From positions 1-64,000 of the forward strand of contig NZ_JBDIVE010000013.1 in NCBI RefSeq assembly GCF_039631295.1: 64,000 bases of DNA. Direction: 5' to 3'. A program made the position numbers and the translations under genes. The DNA is from Viridibacterium sediminicola (GTDB lineage Bacteria > Pseudomonadota > Gammaproteobacteria > Burkholderiales > Rhodocyclaceae). Shown here in pieces: positions 35,263 through 44,284 of the stretch (its first letter is position 1; each line of letters begins with the position of its first letter). Below the pieces are notes generated by a model, which was not told where the DNA came from, made no database searches, and worked only from the letters and a program-made list of their open reading frames with translations.

Positions 35263-36333
35263 TCAGGACGGACGCGAACCCGAAGGGAACGGCCACGCAG
35301 CCGTCGGATTGAGCGAAGACTTCAGGCCCGGCGTTGCTGCAGTCGAGGGCGTCGGCTTGGCAGCTTCTGCTGCAGCGGGCGCTTCGGCAGCAGGCGCTGC
35401 TTCGGGTGCAGGAGCGGCCGCGGCAGGAGCTTCAGCAGGCGCTGCCGGCGCAGGCTCCGATTTGGGCGCAGCGGCCTTCTTGGTGGCAGCCTTCTTCGGT
35501 GCCGGATTCTTGGCAGCAGGCTTCTTCACCGCAGCAGGCTTGGCTGCAACCTTCGGCGCAGCAGCAGGCTTGCTGGCAGCGGGCTTGGTAGCAGCCTTCT
35601 TGGCGGCGGGCTTGGCAGCCTTGGCCGGCGCCGCCTTCACTGCAGCCTTCTTCACCTCCGCCTTGGCAGGCTTGGCGGCCTTGGCAGGTGCAGCAGCCTT
35701 CGCAGCCGGCTTGGCGGCGGCCTTCTTCACAGCAACGGGCTTGGCGGCAGCTTTAGCCGGCGCGGCCTTCTTGGCAGCAACAGGCTTGGCGGCCTTGGTG
35801 ACCTTAGCAGCCTTGGCGGGTGCTGCGGCAGCCTTCTTGGCGGCCGGTTTTGCGGCGGGCTTAGCAGCAGCCTTGACAAGCTTCGCTGCCTTGGCGGGCG
35901 CAGCGGCCTTCTTGGCGGCAACCGGCTTGGCAGCCTTCACGACCTTGGCGGCCTTAGCAGGCACTGCAGCCTTCTTGGCGACCGGCTTGGCGACCTTGGC
36001 AGCCTTGACCGGAGCCGCCTTCTTGGCGGCAACAGGCTTGGCAGCCTTCACGACCTTGGCAGCCTTGGCGGGCGCTGCGGCGGCCTTCTTGGCGACCGGC
36101 TTGGCGGCCTTGACCGGAGCGGCCTTCTTGGCGGCGACGGGCTTGGCGGCCGGCTTGGCAGCTTTGACCGGCTTTGCTGCGGCCTTTGCGACCACGGCCT
36201 TCTTTGCCACGGCCTTGACCGGCGCAGCCTTCTTGGCAGCGGCCGGCTTGGCGGCGGGTTTGGCTGCAGCTTTCGCTGCAGGCTTGGCCACAACCGTCTT
36301 GGCCTTGGGCTTGCTGGTGGACTTCGTTGCCAT
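35263..36333 (-). CDS. Histone H1-like / AlgP-like Lys-Ala-Pro-rich protein
   Basis: A protein of 356 residues that is low-complexity for most of its length. About 260 residues are built from KPAAKK, KAAPAKAAK and KPVAAKKA-type blocks, giving a very basic chain like eukaryotic histone H1 tails and Pseudomonas AlgP. The C-terminal ~90 residues change to Ala/Pro/Glu and end in LNPTAAWPFPSGSRPS, which is not basic. By analogy it binds DNA and may affect nucleoid compaction or gene expression. A near-perfect GGAGGTG ribosome site precedes the ATG. The gene follows nrdB on the same strand but is separated from it by a terminator-like hairpin. Repeat number is likely to vary between strains. Confidence 0.88.
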   Translation of the reverse strand: MATKSTSKPKAKTVVAKPAAKAAAKPAAKPAAAKKAAPVKAVAKKAVVAKAAAKPVKAAKPAAKPVAAKKAAPVKAAKPVAKKAAAAPAKAAKVVKAAKPVAAKKAAPVKAAKVAKPVAKKAAVPAKAAKVVKAAKPVAAKKAAAPAKAAKLVKAAAKPAAKPAAKKAAAAPAKAAKVTKAAKPVAAKKAAPAKAAAKPVAVKKAAAKPAAKAAAPAKAAKPAKAEVKKAAVKAAPAKAAKPAAKKAATKPAASKPAAAPKVAAKPAAVKKPAAKNPAPKKAATKKAAAPKSEPAPAAPAEAPAAAAPAPEAAPAAEAPAAAEAAKPTPSTAATPGLKSSLNPTAAWPFPSGSRPS

Positions 36334-36450
36334 AACACACCTCCTTTGCTAGTCGCCGGGTTGCACACCCAACACGAGGAAAGCACTGCCAGCCTGGCGA
36401 GCTGGAAGCACGTTTGCCGCGCTACCGCGCAGCGCTGGAAAAGCCGTCAA

Positions 36451-36504
36451 AAACACAAAAGCGGTACGCCGGGCGCCTCGCATGAGACACCACGACGTAC
36501 CGCT
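36451..36504 (-). terminator. Terminator-like hairpin after nrdB
   Basis: AGCGGTACG (36460-36468) pairs perfectly with CGTACCGCT (36496-36504) across a 27-base loop. On the minus strand TTTGTGTTTTTG follows. It lies 22 bp past the nrdB stop. Confidence 0.65.
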
Positions 36505-36525
36505 GTTGAAAAATACTTGAAAGAA

Positions 36526-37689
36526 TCAGTCCCAACTCAAGGTCCCGCCCGTCTGATACTCGATCACACGGGTCTCGAAAAAGTTGCGTTCCTTCTTGAG
36601 GTCGAGCATTTCGCTCATCCACGGGAAGGGGTTTTCTGCGCCCGGGTAGATCGCATCGATGCCGATCTGCTGGCAACGGCGATTGGCAATGAAGCGCAGG
36701 TATTCCTTGAACATCGATGCATTCAGACCCAGCACACCACGCGGCATGGTGTCTTCGGCATAGCGATATTCGAGCTCGACACCATGCTGGATCAGCTCAC
36801 GGATTTCCTGACGGAAAGCAGCAGTCCAGAGGTGCGGATTTTCAAGCTTGATGGTGTTGATCAGGTCGATGCCGAAATTGCAGTGCATCGACTCGTCACG
36901 CAGGATGTACTGGTATTGCTCAGCCGCGCCGGTCATCTTGTTCTGACGGCCCAAGGCGAGAATCTGTGCGAAGCCCACATAGAAGAAGATGCCTTCCATG
37001 ATGCATGCGAAGACGATCAGTGAGCGCAGCAGGGTCTGATCGGCCTCGGGCGTGCCGGTCTTGAAATTGGGATCGGTCAGCGTATCGATGAAGGGCACCA
37101 GGAATTCATCCTTGGCGCGGATGCTCGACACTTCATGATAGGCATTGAAGATCTCGCCTTCGTCCAGACCCAGCGACTCGACGATGTATTGGTAGGCATG
37201 CGTGTGGATGGCTTCTTCGAAAGCCTGGCGCAGCAGGAACTGACGGCACTCGGGCGCCGTGATGTGACGGTAGGTGCCCAGCACAATGTTATTGGCAGCC
37301 AGCGAATCAGCAGTGACGAAGAAACCCAGATTGCGCTTGACGATGCGGCGCTCGTCTTCGGTCAGGCCGTTGGGATCTTTCCACAGCGCGATGTCACGCG
37401 ACATGTTGATCTCTTGCGGCATCCAGTGATTGGCGCAGGTCGACAGATATTTTTCCCAGGCCCATTTGTACTTGAAGGGCACCAGTTGATTGACGTCGGT
37501 CGCGCCGTTGATGATGCGCTTGTCAGCGACATTGATGCGACGCATTGCCTCGGCATCATCGGCAACTGCGGCAGACGACATCGCCCCCGTCGGCGTACGC
37601 GTTGCCTGCGGCAGGGAGGAAACATTTTGCAGCCCGGTCTTCAATGAATCGGGGCTTGCAAGATCGAAGTCGTTGTCGAAGTTCAGCAT
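36526..37689 (-). CDS. nrdB: Class Ia ribonucleotide reductase beta subunit
   Basis: A protein of 387 residues that houses the diiron-tyrosyl radical cofactor. The ligand pattern is visible: Glu159 and His162 in FEEAIHTHAY, with Tyr166 four residues later as the expected radical site (E. coli Tyr122); Glu in MEGIFFY; Glu and His in RDESMHCNF. The C-terminal peptide that docks on NrdA ends TGGTLSWD. The ATG at 37689 follows AGGA by 8 bases. It is downstream of nrdA on the same strand but 401 bp away, unusually far for nrdAB. Confidence 0.96.
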   Translation of the reverse strand: MLNFDNDFDLASPDSLKTGLQNVSSLPQATRTPTGAMSSAAVADDAEAMRRINVADKRIINGATDVNQLVPFKYKWAWEKYLSTCANHWMPQEINMSRDIALWKDPNGLTEDERRIVKRNLGFFVTADSLAANNIVLGTYRHITAPECRQFLLRQAFEEAIHTHAYQYIVESLGLDEGEIFNAYHEVSSIRAKDEFLVPFIDTLTDPNFKTGTPEADQTLLRSLIVFACIMEGIFFYVGFAQILALGRQNKMTGAAEQYQYILRDESMHCNFGIDLINTIKLENPHLWTAAFRQEIRELIQHGVELEYRYAEDTMPRGVLGLNASMFKEYLRFIANRRCQQIGIDAIYPGAENPFPWMSEMLDLKKERNFFETRVIEYQTGGTLSWD

Positions 37690-37709
37690 GCCATTATCCT
37701 TTAGATGAT

Positions 37710-37727
37710 TTTGCATTCGAATGCAAA
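37710..37727. promoter_or_regulatory. Perfect 18-bp palindrome upstream of nrdB
   Basis: TTTGCATTCGAATGCAAA is a complete palindrome ending 21 bp before the nrdB start codon, overlapping the leader. It could be an operator or a small hairpin near the ribosome site; no known regulator can be named. Confidence 0.5.
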
Positions 37728-38030
37728 TAATTTCTACACCAACTTGCAGGCCAATCGCCAAGCCTGGCGCGGCTCTCCGGGCAGCTTACCCGATTATCAT
37801 AAGCACCAAACTCACCAAGACCCGCATGAAGCAATGCTTTGCACAAAAATCGCAGGTGCAACACAGCTTTGCAAACAGGTTTGGAAGGAATTTGCGCTAG
37901 ACACAACACTTACGTGACCAGTTCGAACGCTCGCGAAATTTCTCTCGCGCGCACACGCGCTACGAACAGTGCGTGTGAGACAGCAGATTTGCATCGGCAT
38001 GACCTGCGAGACGTAGCGCAAACCTGCTTC

Positions 38031-38066
38031 GCGAGAAGTCTTGCCGACACCGGCAAGACCTCTCGC
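38031..38066 (-). other. 16-bp hairpin after nrdA
   Basis: GCGAGA-A-GTCTTGCCG pairs with CGGCAAGAC-C-TCTCGC around a four-base ACAC loop, with one mismatch. It begins 25 bp after the nrdA stop. There is no T run on either strand, so it may be an mRNA-stabilising structure or a Rho-type end, not an intrinsic terminator. Confidence 0.6.
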
Positions 38067-38090
38067 TGTGCCTCAGTCATGCACGGCAGA

Positions 38091-40964
38091 TCACTGGCAG
38101 GCTTCGCACTCGGGGTTGTCGATCGAGCAGAACTTCGCAGCCTCTGACGCGCCCTCGCCCGCCCCTGCCGCCAGCGCACCGCCGCTGACCGGCACAGCAT
38201 TGAGCTCGCCGCCACGACCCGTAGACTTCTCGGCCGAGGTGGCACCCATGGCGCGCAGATAGTAGGTGGTCTTGAGACCGCGCAGCCATGCGAGCTTGTA
38301 GGTCTCGTCGAGCTTGCGACCCGAAGCACCGGCCATGTAGATGTTGAGCGACTGCGCCTGATCGATCCACTTCGAGCGACGTGCGGCCGCTTCGATGATC
38401 CAGCGCGTGTCGATCTCGAATGCGGTTGCATAGAGGCGACGCAGCTCTTCGGGAACACGGTCGATCTTGGCCAGCGAACCATCGAAGTACTTGAGGTCGG
38501 CGACCATGACTTCGTCCCACAGACCCAGCTTCTTCAGGTCTCGCACCAGGCTCTCGTTAGCCACCGTGAACTCGCCGGAGAGATTGGATTTGACGAACAG
38601 ATTCTGGAAGGTCGGTTCGATGCAGGCATCCACCCCAACGATGTTGGAGATGGTCGCCGTCGGTGCGATCGCCACGCAGTTGGAATTGCGCATGCCAACC
38701 TGGGCGATACGGCTGCGCAACGCCTCCCAGTCCAGCGTCGTGCTGCGGTCGACTTCGAGGTAGCCGCCACGCTCCTGCTCCAGCAGGCTCAGCGTGTCGA
38801 GCGGCAGGATGCCGCGATCCCACAACGAGCCCTTGAACGAGGAGTAGCGACCGCGCTCTTCGGCCAGATCGGTCGATGCCCAGTAAGCGTAGTAGCACAC
38901 CGCTTCCATCGAGCGGTCGGCGAACTCCACCGCAGCCTCCGAAGCGTAGGGAATGCGCTGTGCGTGCAGGCAATCCTGGAAGCCCATGATGCCCATGCCG
39001 ACCGGACGATGCTTGTAGTTGGAGTTACGCGCCTTGCCAACCGCATAGAAGTTGATGTCGACCACGTTGTCGAGCATGCGCATGCCGATGCGGATGGTGC
39101 GCTGCAGCTTGTCGTGATCGAGCACCTTGCCGCCCTGGCCGTCATCCTTGAGGTGGGCCAGCAGGTTCACCGAACCGAGGTTGCAGACGGCGATCTCGGT
39201 GTCCGAGGTGTTGAGCGTGATCTCGGTGCACAGATTGGAGCTGTGCACCACGCCGACGTGCTGCTGCGGCGAGCGGATGTTGCAAGGATCCTTGAAGGTG
39301 ATCCAGGGGTGGCCCGTTTCGAACAGCATCGACAGCATCTTGCGCCACAGCTGCAGTGCCGGCATGCGGCGGAACAGCTTGATCTCGCCACGGTCGGCCT
39401 TGCGCTCGTACTCGACGTAGGCCGATTCAAAGGCCTTGCCGAACTTGTCGTGCAGATCCGGCACGTCGGAGGGCGAGAACAGAGTCCACTCACCGGCTTC
39501 CATCACCCGCTTCATGAACAGATCGGGAATCCAGTTGGCGGTGTTCATGTCGTGCGTGCGGCGACGCTCGTCACCGGTGTTCTTGCGCAGCTCGAGGAAC
39601 TCCTCGATGTCCAGGTGCCAGCTCTCCAGATAGGCGCACACCGCGCCCTTGCGCTTGCCACCCTGATTGACGGCGACCGCCGTGTCATTGACCACCTTGA
39701 GGAAGGGAATCACGCCCTGGCTCTTGCCATTGGTGCCCTTGATGCGTGCGCCCAGCGAACGCACCGGCGTCCAGTCATTGCCGAGGCCGCCGGCAAACTT
39801 CTGCAGCATGGCGTTATCCTTGATCGCGCCATAGATGTCGTCGAGGCTGTCTTCCACCGTGGTGAGATAGCACGAGGACAGTTGCGAATGCAGGGTGCCG
39901 GCATTGAACAGGGTCGGCGTCGAGCTCATGAAGTCGAACTTCGAGAGCACGTTGTAGAACTCGATGGCGCGCGTTTCGCGGTCAATCTCGCCCAGCGCCA
40001 GACCCATTGCGACGCGCATGAAGAAGATTTGCGGCAGCTCGATGCGGCGCTCTTCGATGTGCAGGAAGTAGCGGTCGTAGAGCGTTTGCAGGCCGAGGTA
40101 ACCGAACTGCAGATCGCGCGAAGCATCCAGCGCAGCGGCCAGGCGCGGCAGATCGTATTCGCCCAGGCGACGATCAAGCAGCTCAGCCTGGATGCCCAGC
40201 TTGATGTAGCGCGGGAAGTACTCGGCGTAACGCGCCTGCATGGCGTCCTGCAGGACTTCCTCACCCAGCACTTCAAGGCGGATTTCATGCTGTTGCAGAC
40301 GGGCCGTGACGTAGTTGTAGTCCGGGTCCTTTTCAATCTGCGTGCGTGCAGCCAGCACCAGCGCCTTGCGCACTTCTTCGCCCGGCACGCCATCGTAGAG
40401 ATTGCGCAGCGCGGCATCGAGAATGGTCTCGGCGCTGACGTGATCACCCAGACCGACGCAGGCCGACTCCACCAACTGACGCAGGGCAAGCAGATCAAGC
40501 GGACGGCGCTCGCCGTTTTCGACAACATGCAGCACCGGTTCGGCCGCCACAGTCTCGGCAGCCGAGGCCGCACGTTCGGCGGAGCGCTTCTCGCGATACA
40601 GCACGTAAGCACGCGCCACGTCGTGCTCGCCGGCACGCATCAGCGACAGCTCGACCTGATCCTGGATGTCTTCAATATGGAAGGTGCCGCCGTTCGGCTG
40701 ACGGCGCACCAGGGTGCGCACCACCGCGTCGGTGAGCTGGGCGACCACGTCGCGCACGCGGGCCGACACGGCGCCGTGCGAACCTTCAACCGCGAGAAAA
40801 GCCTTGGTCAGGGCAACTGCAATCTTGGCCGGCTCGAAATGCACGACAGCGCCATTGCGGCGGATGATCTTGTAATCGCTGTATTCGGACTGGCTGGTCG
40901 TGGCAGGAACAACGCCAGTCTGCGCGACAAATGACTGCTGTTGCGCTTCGGTCGCAAGCTGCAT
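38091..40964 (-). CDS. nrdA: Class Ia ribonucleotide reductase alpha subunit
   Basis: A protein of 957 residues that reduces ribonucleoside diphosphates. An N-terminal ATP-cone (about 30-125, KIIRRNGAVVHFEPAKIAVALTKAF) gives allosteric dATP/ATP control. The catalytic domain has NLCTEITLNTS and CNLGSVNL with the active-site cysteines, and the C-terminus carries the redox pair CEACQ. It is longer than E. coli NrdA (761) because of an extended N-terminal region, as in other betaproteobacteria. The ATG at 40964 follows GGGAGAG; an upstream in-frame TTG at 41024 lacks a site. Tandem NrdR boxes lie 83-129 bp upstream. Confidence 0.96.
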   Translation of the reverse strand: MQLATEAQQQSFVAQTGVVPATTSQSEYSDYKIIRRNGAVVHFEPAKIAVALTKAFLAVEGSHGAVSARVRDVVAQLTDAVVRTLVRRQPNGGTFHIEDIQDQVELSLMRAGEHDVARAYVLYREKRSAERAASAAETVAAEPVLHVVENGERRPLDLLALRQLVESACVGLGDHVSAETILDAALRNLYDGVPGEEVRKALVLAARTQIEKDPDYNYVTARLQQHEIRLEVLGEEVLQDAMQARYAEYFPRYIKLGIQAELLDRRLGEYDLPRLAAALDASRDLQFGYLGLQTLYDRYFLHIEERRIELPQIFFMRVAMGLALGEIDRETRAIEFYNVLSKFDFMSSTPTLFNAGTLHSQLSSCYLTTVEDSLDDIYGAIKDNAMLQKFAGGLGNDWTPVRSLGARIKGTNGKSQGVIPFLKVVNDTAVAVNQGGKRKGAVCAYLESWHLDIEEFLELRKNTGDERRRTHDMNTANWIPDLFMKRVMEAGEWTLFSPSDVPDLHDKFGKAFESAYVEYERKADRGEIKLFRRMPALQLWRKMLSMLFETGHPWITFKDPCNIRSPQQHVGVVHSSNLCTEITLNTSDTEIAVCNLGSVNLLAHLKDDGQGGKVLDHDKLQRTIRIGMRMLDNVVDINFYAVGKARNSNYKHRPVGMGIMGFQDCLHAQRIPYASEAAVEFADRSMEAVCYYAYWASTDLAEERGRYSSFKGSLWDRGILPLDTLSLLEQERGGYLEVDRSTTLDWEALRSRIAQVGMRNSNCVAIAPTATISNIVGVDACIEPTFQNLFVKSNLSGEFTVANESLVRDLKKLGLWDEVMVADLKYFDGSLAKIDRVPEELRRLYATAFEIDTRWIIEAAARRSKWIDQAQSLNIYMAGASGRKLDETYKLAWLRGLKTTYYLRAMGATSAEKSTGRGGELNAVPVSGGALAAGAGEGASEAAKFCSIDNPECEACQ

Positions 40965-41046
40965 GGATTTCTCTCCCTGTGGTTCCTGATCGCCCCTCGC
41001 CGGTATTTCCGGCGCTTGTGTCAATCAGGCGTTTTACGATGCAAAG

Positions 41047-41093
41047 CTACTAGATGTAGTAGCAATGTGACTCTGTGCGACTAATTCTAGTGG
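41047..41093 (-). promoter_or_regulatory. Tandem NrdR-box operator of nrdA
   Basis: Two 16-bp palindromes, CTACTAGATGTAGTAG (41047-41062) and CGACTAATTCTAGTGG (41078-41093), match the core CwAtATaTwG-type pattern of NrdR boxes. They are spaced 31 bp apart, which is the usual three-helical-turn distance. They lie directly upstream of nrdA, so ATP/dATP-dependent NrdR repression is the likely control. The rest of 41094-41293 shows nothing else. Confidence 0.78.
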
Positions 41094-41293
41094 GGAGCTT
41101 CGGAACTGACAAGCAGGATTTTTGATTCTCTGGCGTCACGCCGCTGCCGTTCGTCGGGGCATTCGCGCAGGCGCCAGCAAGGACGCGGGCGAGCGGAAAA
41201 CGCTTGTTTCGTCAAGACGTACTGAGGAACTGAACGGTATCAGGCTGGCGCACCAAGGAGCCGCGCGAAGCTCGCCTCAAGCTACTCGCGGAT

Positions 41294-41851
41294 TCAAGTC
41301 GTGGCGCGGAGGGAGGCCAGCAAGGCGCGCAGGCGCGGCCACTCGAAACACGGGCCGGGATCGGTCTTGCGGCCGGGCGCGATGTCGCTGTGGCCACAGA
41401 TCTGGGCGGCGGGGAACTCGCGCAGCAACTCCGCCAGCAAGCGCGCCAGGCGCTCGTATTGTTCGACGCGAAAGGCCAGCGTGTCGCAACCTTCCAGCTC
41501 GATTCCGAGCGAGAAGTCATTGCAGCGCTCGCGCCCTTGCCAATTCGACACGCCGGCATGCCAGGCGCGCAACTGGATCGGCACGAACTGGATCAGACTG
41601 CCGTCGCGACGGATGAAAAAATGCGCCGACACACGCAGCTGATGGATGCCTGCGTAATACGGATGGGCAGCCGGATCGAGGCGATTGGTGAACAGCTCGA
41701 CCACGCCCGGACCGCCGAACTGATCGGGCGGCAGACTGATGGCGTGAATCACCAGCAGATCAACGCCGGCCGCAGCCGGGCGCTCATCACAATTGGGCGA
41801 AGCGATCTGCGTGGCGGCGCGATGCCAGCCGGCGGCGTCGAACACACTCAT
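41294..41851 (-). CDS. ampD: 1,6-anhydro-N-acetylmuramyl-L-alanine amidase AmpD
   Basis: A cytoplasmic zinc amidase of 185 residues for recycled muropeptides. The expected ligands and catalytic residues are present: His36 in VIHAISLPP, His154 in CGHSDIAPG, Lys162 and Asp164 in RKTDPG. The last three have the same numbering as in E. coli AmpD. RVSAHFFIRRDGSLIQFVP is the typical middle block. Its ATG overlaps the nnr stop by 4 bp, so the two are translationally coupled. Confidence 0.96.
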   Translation of the reverse strand: MSVFDAAGWHRAATQIASPNCDERPAAAGVDLLVIHAISLPPDQFGGPGVVELFTNRLDPAAHPYYAGIHQLRVSAHFFIRRDGSLIQFVPIQLRAWHAGVSNWQGRERCNDFSLGIELEGCDTLAFRVEQYERLARLLAELLREFPAAQICGHSDIAPGRKTDPGPCFEWPRLRALLASLRATT

Positions 41852-43341
41852 CCGCGCCCCCCGCTGCGCTCGCTGACCCAGGCATTGAGCAGGCGGCGCG
41901 CAGCAGGTGCCAGCTCGCCGGCCGTCATGCCGATCGGGCCAATGCCTGCCTCGAGCAGCGCGTCGGCCGCCGCGCCATGTAGATAAACCGCGCAGGGCAA
42001 AGCCAGTTCGGCCTCCCAGCCTTGCGCCAGCAGTGCGAGCACGATGCCGGTCAGCACATCGCCACTGCCCGCCGTGGCCAGACCCGCATTGCCGGTGACA
42101 TTGATGAATAGACGCCCGTCAGCCAGGCAGACGATGCTGCCCGCGCCCTTGAGCACCACATGCGCGCGATAGCGACGCGACAGTTCGCGACACGCGGCCA
42201 GCCGGTCAGCCTGCACTTCGGAGGGTGCGCACTGCAGCAGACGCGCCGCCTCCGCCGGGTGCGGGGTGAGGACGCTTGGCGCATCGCGCTGCGTCAGGCG
42301 TGGCTGCAGATTGGAACTGGCCGCGATGAGATTGAGCGCATCGGCATCGAGCACCAGCGGGCCGGTGAAACCCAGTGCGCGCTTCATCTGCAGCACCGCC
42401 GCTTCGGACTGTCCGAGGCCGGGGCCGATGGCCAGTGCGCTGCAGATCAGATGCAGGTCGCCCGGCGGGCGCAGCATCAATTCGGGCTGGACGATATCGA
42501 GCATCGGCGCCAGCGGATCGAGCAGGCCGACATAGACGCGCCCCGCGCCAAGCAGCAAGGCACTGCGCGCGCTCAACAAGGCCGCGCCGACCATGCCAAC
42601 CGCGCCACCGATGACGCCAGCCTGGCCGAAGGTACCTTTGTGCGAATTGCTGGCGCGCGGCTTGAGGCGCGGCGCGAAACTGGCCAGCGTGAGCACCTGG
42701 GCGCCGCTATCGGCCACGCTCAGATCAAGTGTGTTGAGCATCAGCTCGCCACACAGTTCGCTGCCATCATGCGTGAGCAGGCCTGGTTTCCAGGCGATGA
42801 AGCTGACCGTATGGCTGGCCCGTACCGCAACGCCCGGCGCACGGCCGGTGTCGGCATCCAGCCCGGAGGGCAGATCGAGCGAGAGCACCGGCGAGTTGAG
42901 CTGGTTGAGGCGGGCGATCCACTCGGCATAGCGCCCCTCGGGCGCACGCTTCAGACCAATGCCGAAAATCGCATCAACCACCAGCGCCCAGTTGCTGCCG
43001 AGAAAATCCGGCACCACCTGGCCGCCCGCCTGCTGCCAGGCAAGGCGCGCGGCGCGTGCATCGGCAGGCATCTGCTCGGCCTCGACCGTGCACACCACCA
43101 CCACCTCGCGGCCGGCTTCACGTAATAGGCGGGCAACGACAAAACCATCGCCGCCGTTGTTGCCGGGGCCGGCAAGAATCAGCACGCAGCCACTGCGCCC
43201 CTCAAGGATGCGCAAAGCCACCTCGCTGGCCGCCTGCCCCGCGCGCTCCATCAAGGGCACACCAGCCGCCAGGTACTGGCGCTCGATGCTGCGGATTTCG
43301 GCGCTGGTGAGGATGGGGCCGGCTGCGGGATTCAGATGCAT
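41848..43341 (-). CDS. nnr: Bifunctional NAD(P)H-hydrate epimerase/dehydratase
   Basis: A metabolite-repair protein of 497 residues. The N-terminal YjeF epimerase domain (about 1-220) has GPGNNGGDGFVVARLL. The C-terminal kinase-fold dehydratase domain (about 230-490) has LTPHPAEAARLL and GNAGLATAGSGDVLTGI. Together they restore NAD(P)H damaged by hydration. It is divergent from cobA and overlaps ampD by 4 bp. Confidence 0.95.
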   Translation of the reverse strand: MHLNPAAGPILTSAEIRSIERQYLAAGVPLMERAGQAASEVALRILEGRSGCVLILAGPGNNGGDGFVVARLLREAGREVVVVCTVEAEQMPADARAARLAWQQAGGQVVPDFLGSNWALVVDAIFGIGLKRAPEGRYAEWIARLNQLNSPVLSLDLPSGLDADTGRAPGVAVRASHTVSFIAWKPGLLTHDGSELCGELMLNTLDLSVADSGAQVLTLASFAPRLKPRASNSHKGTFGQAGVIGGAVGMVGAALLSARSALLLGAGRVYVGLLDPLAPMLDIVQPELMLRPPGDLHLICSALAIGPGLGQSEAAVLQMKRALGFTGPLVLDADALNLIAASSNLQPRLTQRDAPSVLTPHPAEAARLLQCAPSEVQADRLAACRELSRRYRAHVVLKGAGSIVCLADGRLFINVTGNAGLATAGSGDVLTGIVLALLAQGWEAELALPCAVYLHGAAADALLEAGIGPIGMTAGELAPAARRLLNAWVSERSGGRG

Positions 43342-43510
43342 GAGACCTTCTTTTCAACGTTCACAAATTGCTCGCGCAGCGGGCACAGCACCCGGTCTTG
43401 CACCGAGCCCCGAATATAGCAAGCGCAGCCACAGGCGTGAATCAGATTGCGCGCAGCGACGCACGCAGCAGCAAGCCGTTACAATCGCGGCACCAACGGA
43501 ACCTGATCCC

Positions 43511-44269
43511 ATGACCGAATCCCATCCTCGCAAAGGCAGTGTCGCCCTGGTCGGCGGCGGCCCCGGCGACCCCGACCTGCTCACCGTCAAAGCCGTCAGA
43601 CTGCTGGCCGCGGCGGACGCCATCGTGCACGACCATCTGGTCAGCGACGAAGTACTGGGCCTCTGCCGCGCCGATGCCGAGCGCATCTACGTCGGCAAGC
43701 AATCAGGCAAGCATACGCTGCAACAGGAGGCGATCAACGCCTTGCTGATCAAACTGGCGCAAGAAGGCAAGCAGGTGGTCCGCCTCAAGGGTGGCGACCC
43801 GTATATTTTCGGTCGTGGCGGTGAAGAGGCACAGGCGCTGTACGCCGCGGGCGTCGCCTTTGAAGTGGTGCCGGGCATCACCGCCGCCTGCGGTGCCGGC
43901 GCCTATGCGGGCATTCCGCTGACGCATCGCGACCACGCGCAATCGGTGGTCTTCGTCACCGGCCATCTGCGTGACGACAGCTGCGATCTGGACTGGCTGG
44001 CGCTGACCCGCCCGCAACAAACGGTGGTGATCTACATGGGCGTGCTGGCCCTGCCCGACATCAGCCGCCAGCTGATCGCCCACGGCATGCCGCCGGACAC
44101 CCCGGCCGCCTGCATCCGCCGCGCCACCCATGCCGATCAGCGCAGCGTGATCAGCACCATCGCAGAACTACCCGCCGCCGTCATCGCCGCCAGCCTGCGC
44201 CCGCCAGCCTTGCTGATCATCGGCAGCGTGGTCGCGCTGCGCGAGCAGCTCGACTGGTTCGAACACTGA
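43511..44269 (+). CDS. cobA: Uroporphyrinogen-III C-methyltransferase
   Basis: A SUMT of 252 residues that makes precorrin-2/sirohydrochlorin precursor from uroporphyrinogen III with SAM. The diagnostic motifs are clear: LVGGGPGDPDLLTVKAV, VRLKGGDPYIFGRGGEE and VVPGITAACGAGAYAGIPLTHRD. It lacks the CysG dehydrogenase/ferrochelatase part, so it is the stand-alone form. A TACAAT hexamer at 43480-43485 may be the -10 element. No cobalamin or siroheme genes are next to it. Confidence 0.96.
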   Translation: MTESHPRKGSVALVGGGPGDPDLLTVKAVRLLAAADAIVHDHLVSDEVLGLCRADAERIYVGKQSGKHTLQQEAINALLIKLAQEGKQVVRLKGGDPYIFGRGGEEAQALYAAGVAFEVVPGITAACGAGAYAGIPLTHRDHAQSVVFVTGHLRDDSCDLDWLALTRPQQTVVIYMGVLALPDISRQLIAHGMPPDTPAACIRRATHADQRSVISTIAELPAAVIAASLRPPALLIIGSVVALREQLDWFEH

Positions 44270-44284
44270 GCCGCCCAACACCAC

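Larger units (their letters stand above)
37690..38090 (-). other. Long nrdA-nrdB intergenic region with palindromes
   Basis: There is no convincing gene in these 401 bp. They contain a perfect 18-bp palindrome close to nrdB (37710-37727), a 16-bp hairpin close to nrdA (38031-38066) and a third short inverted repeat (ACACGC/GCGTGT near 37955-37976). nrdB may therefore have its own promoter or post-transcriptional control. Confidence 0.6.

Noticed and set aside
35222..36352. A 376-codon Ala/Gly/Phe-rich plus-strand frame that looks like a membrane protein.
   Set aside because: It is the exact complement of the Lys/Ala repeat gene. The apparent hydrophobic repeats come from reading AAG/GCC codons backwards.
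38964..40934. A 656-codon plus-strand frame opposite nrdA.
   Set aside because: Antisense to a strongly conserved ribonucleotide reductase; no motif or ribosome site.
43342..43510. A cobalamin riboswitch upstream of cobA was looked for.
   Set aside because: The 169-bp gap is too short and shows no B12-box-like sequence; only a TACAAT -10-like hexamer is visible.
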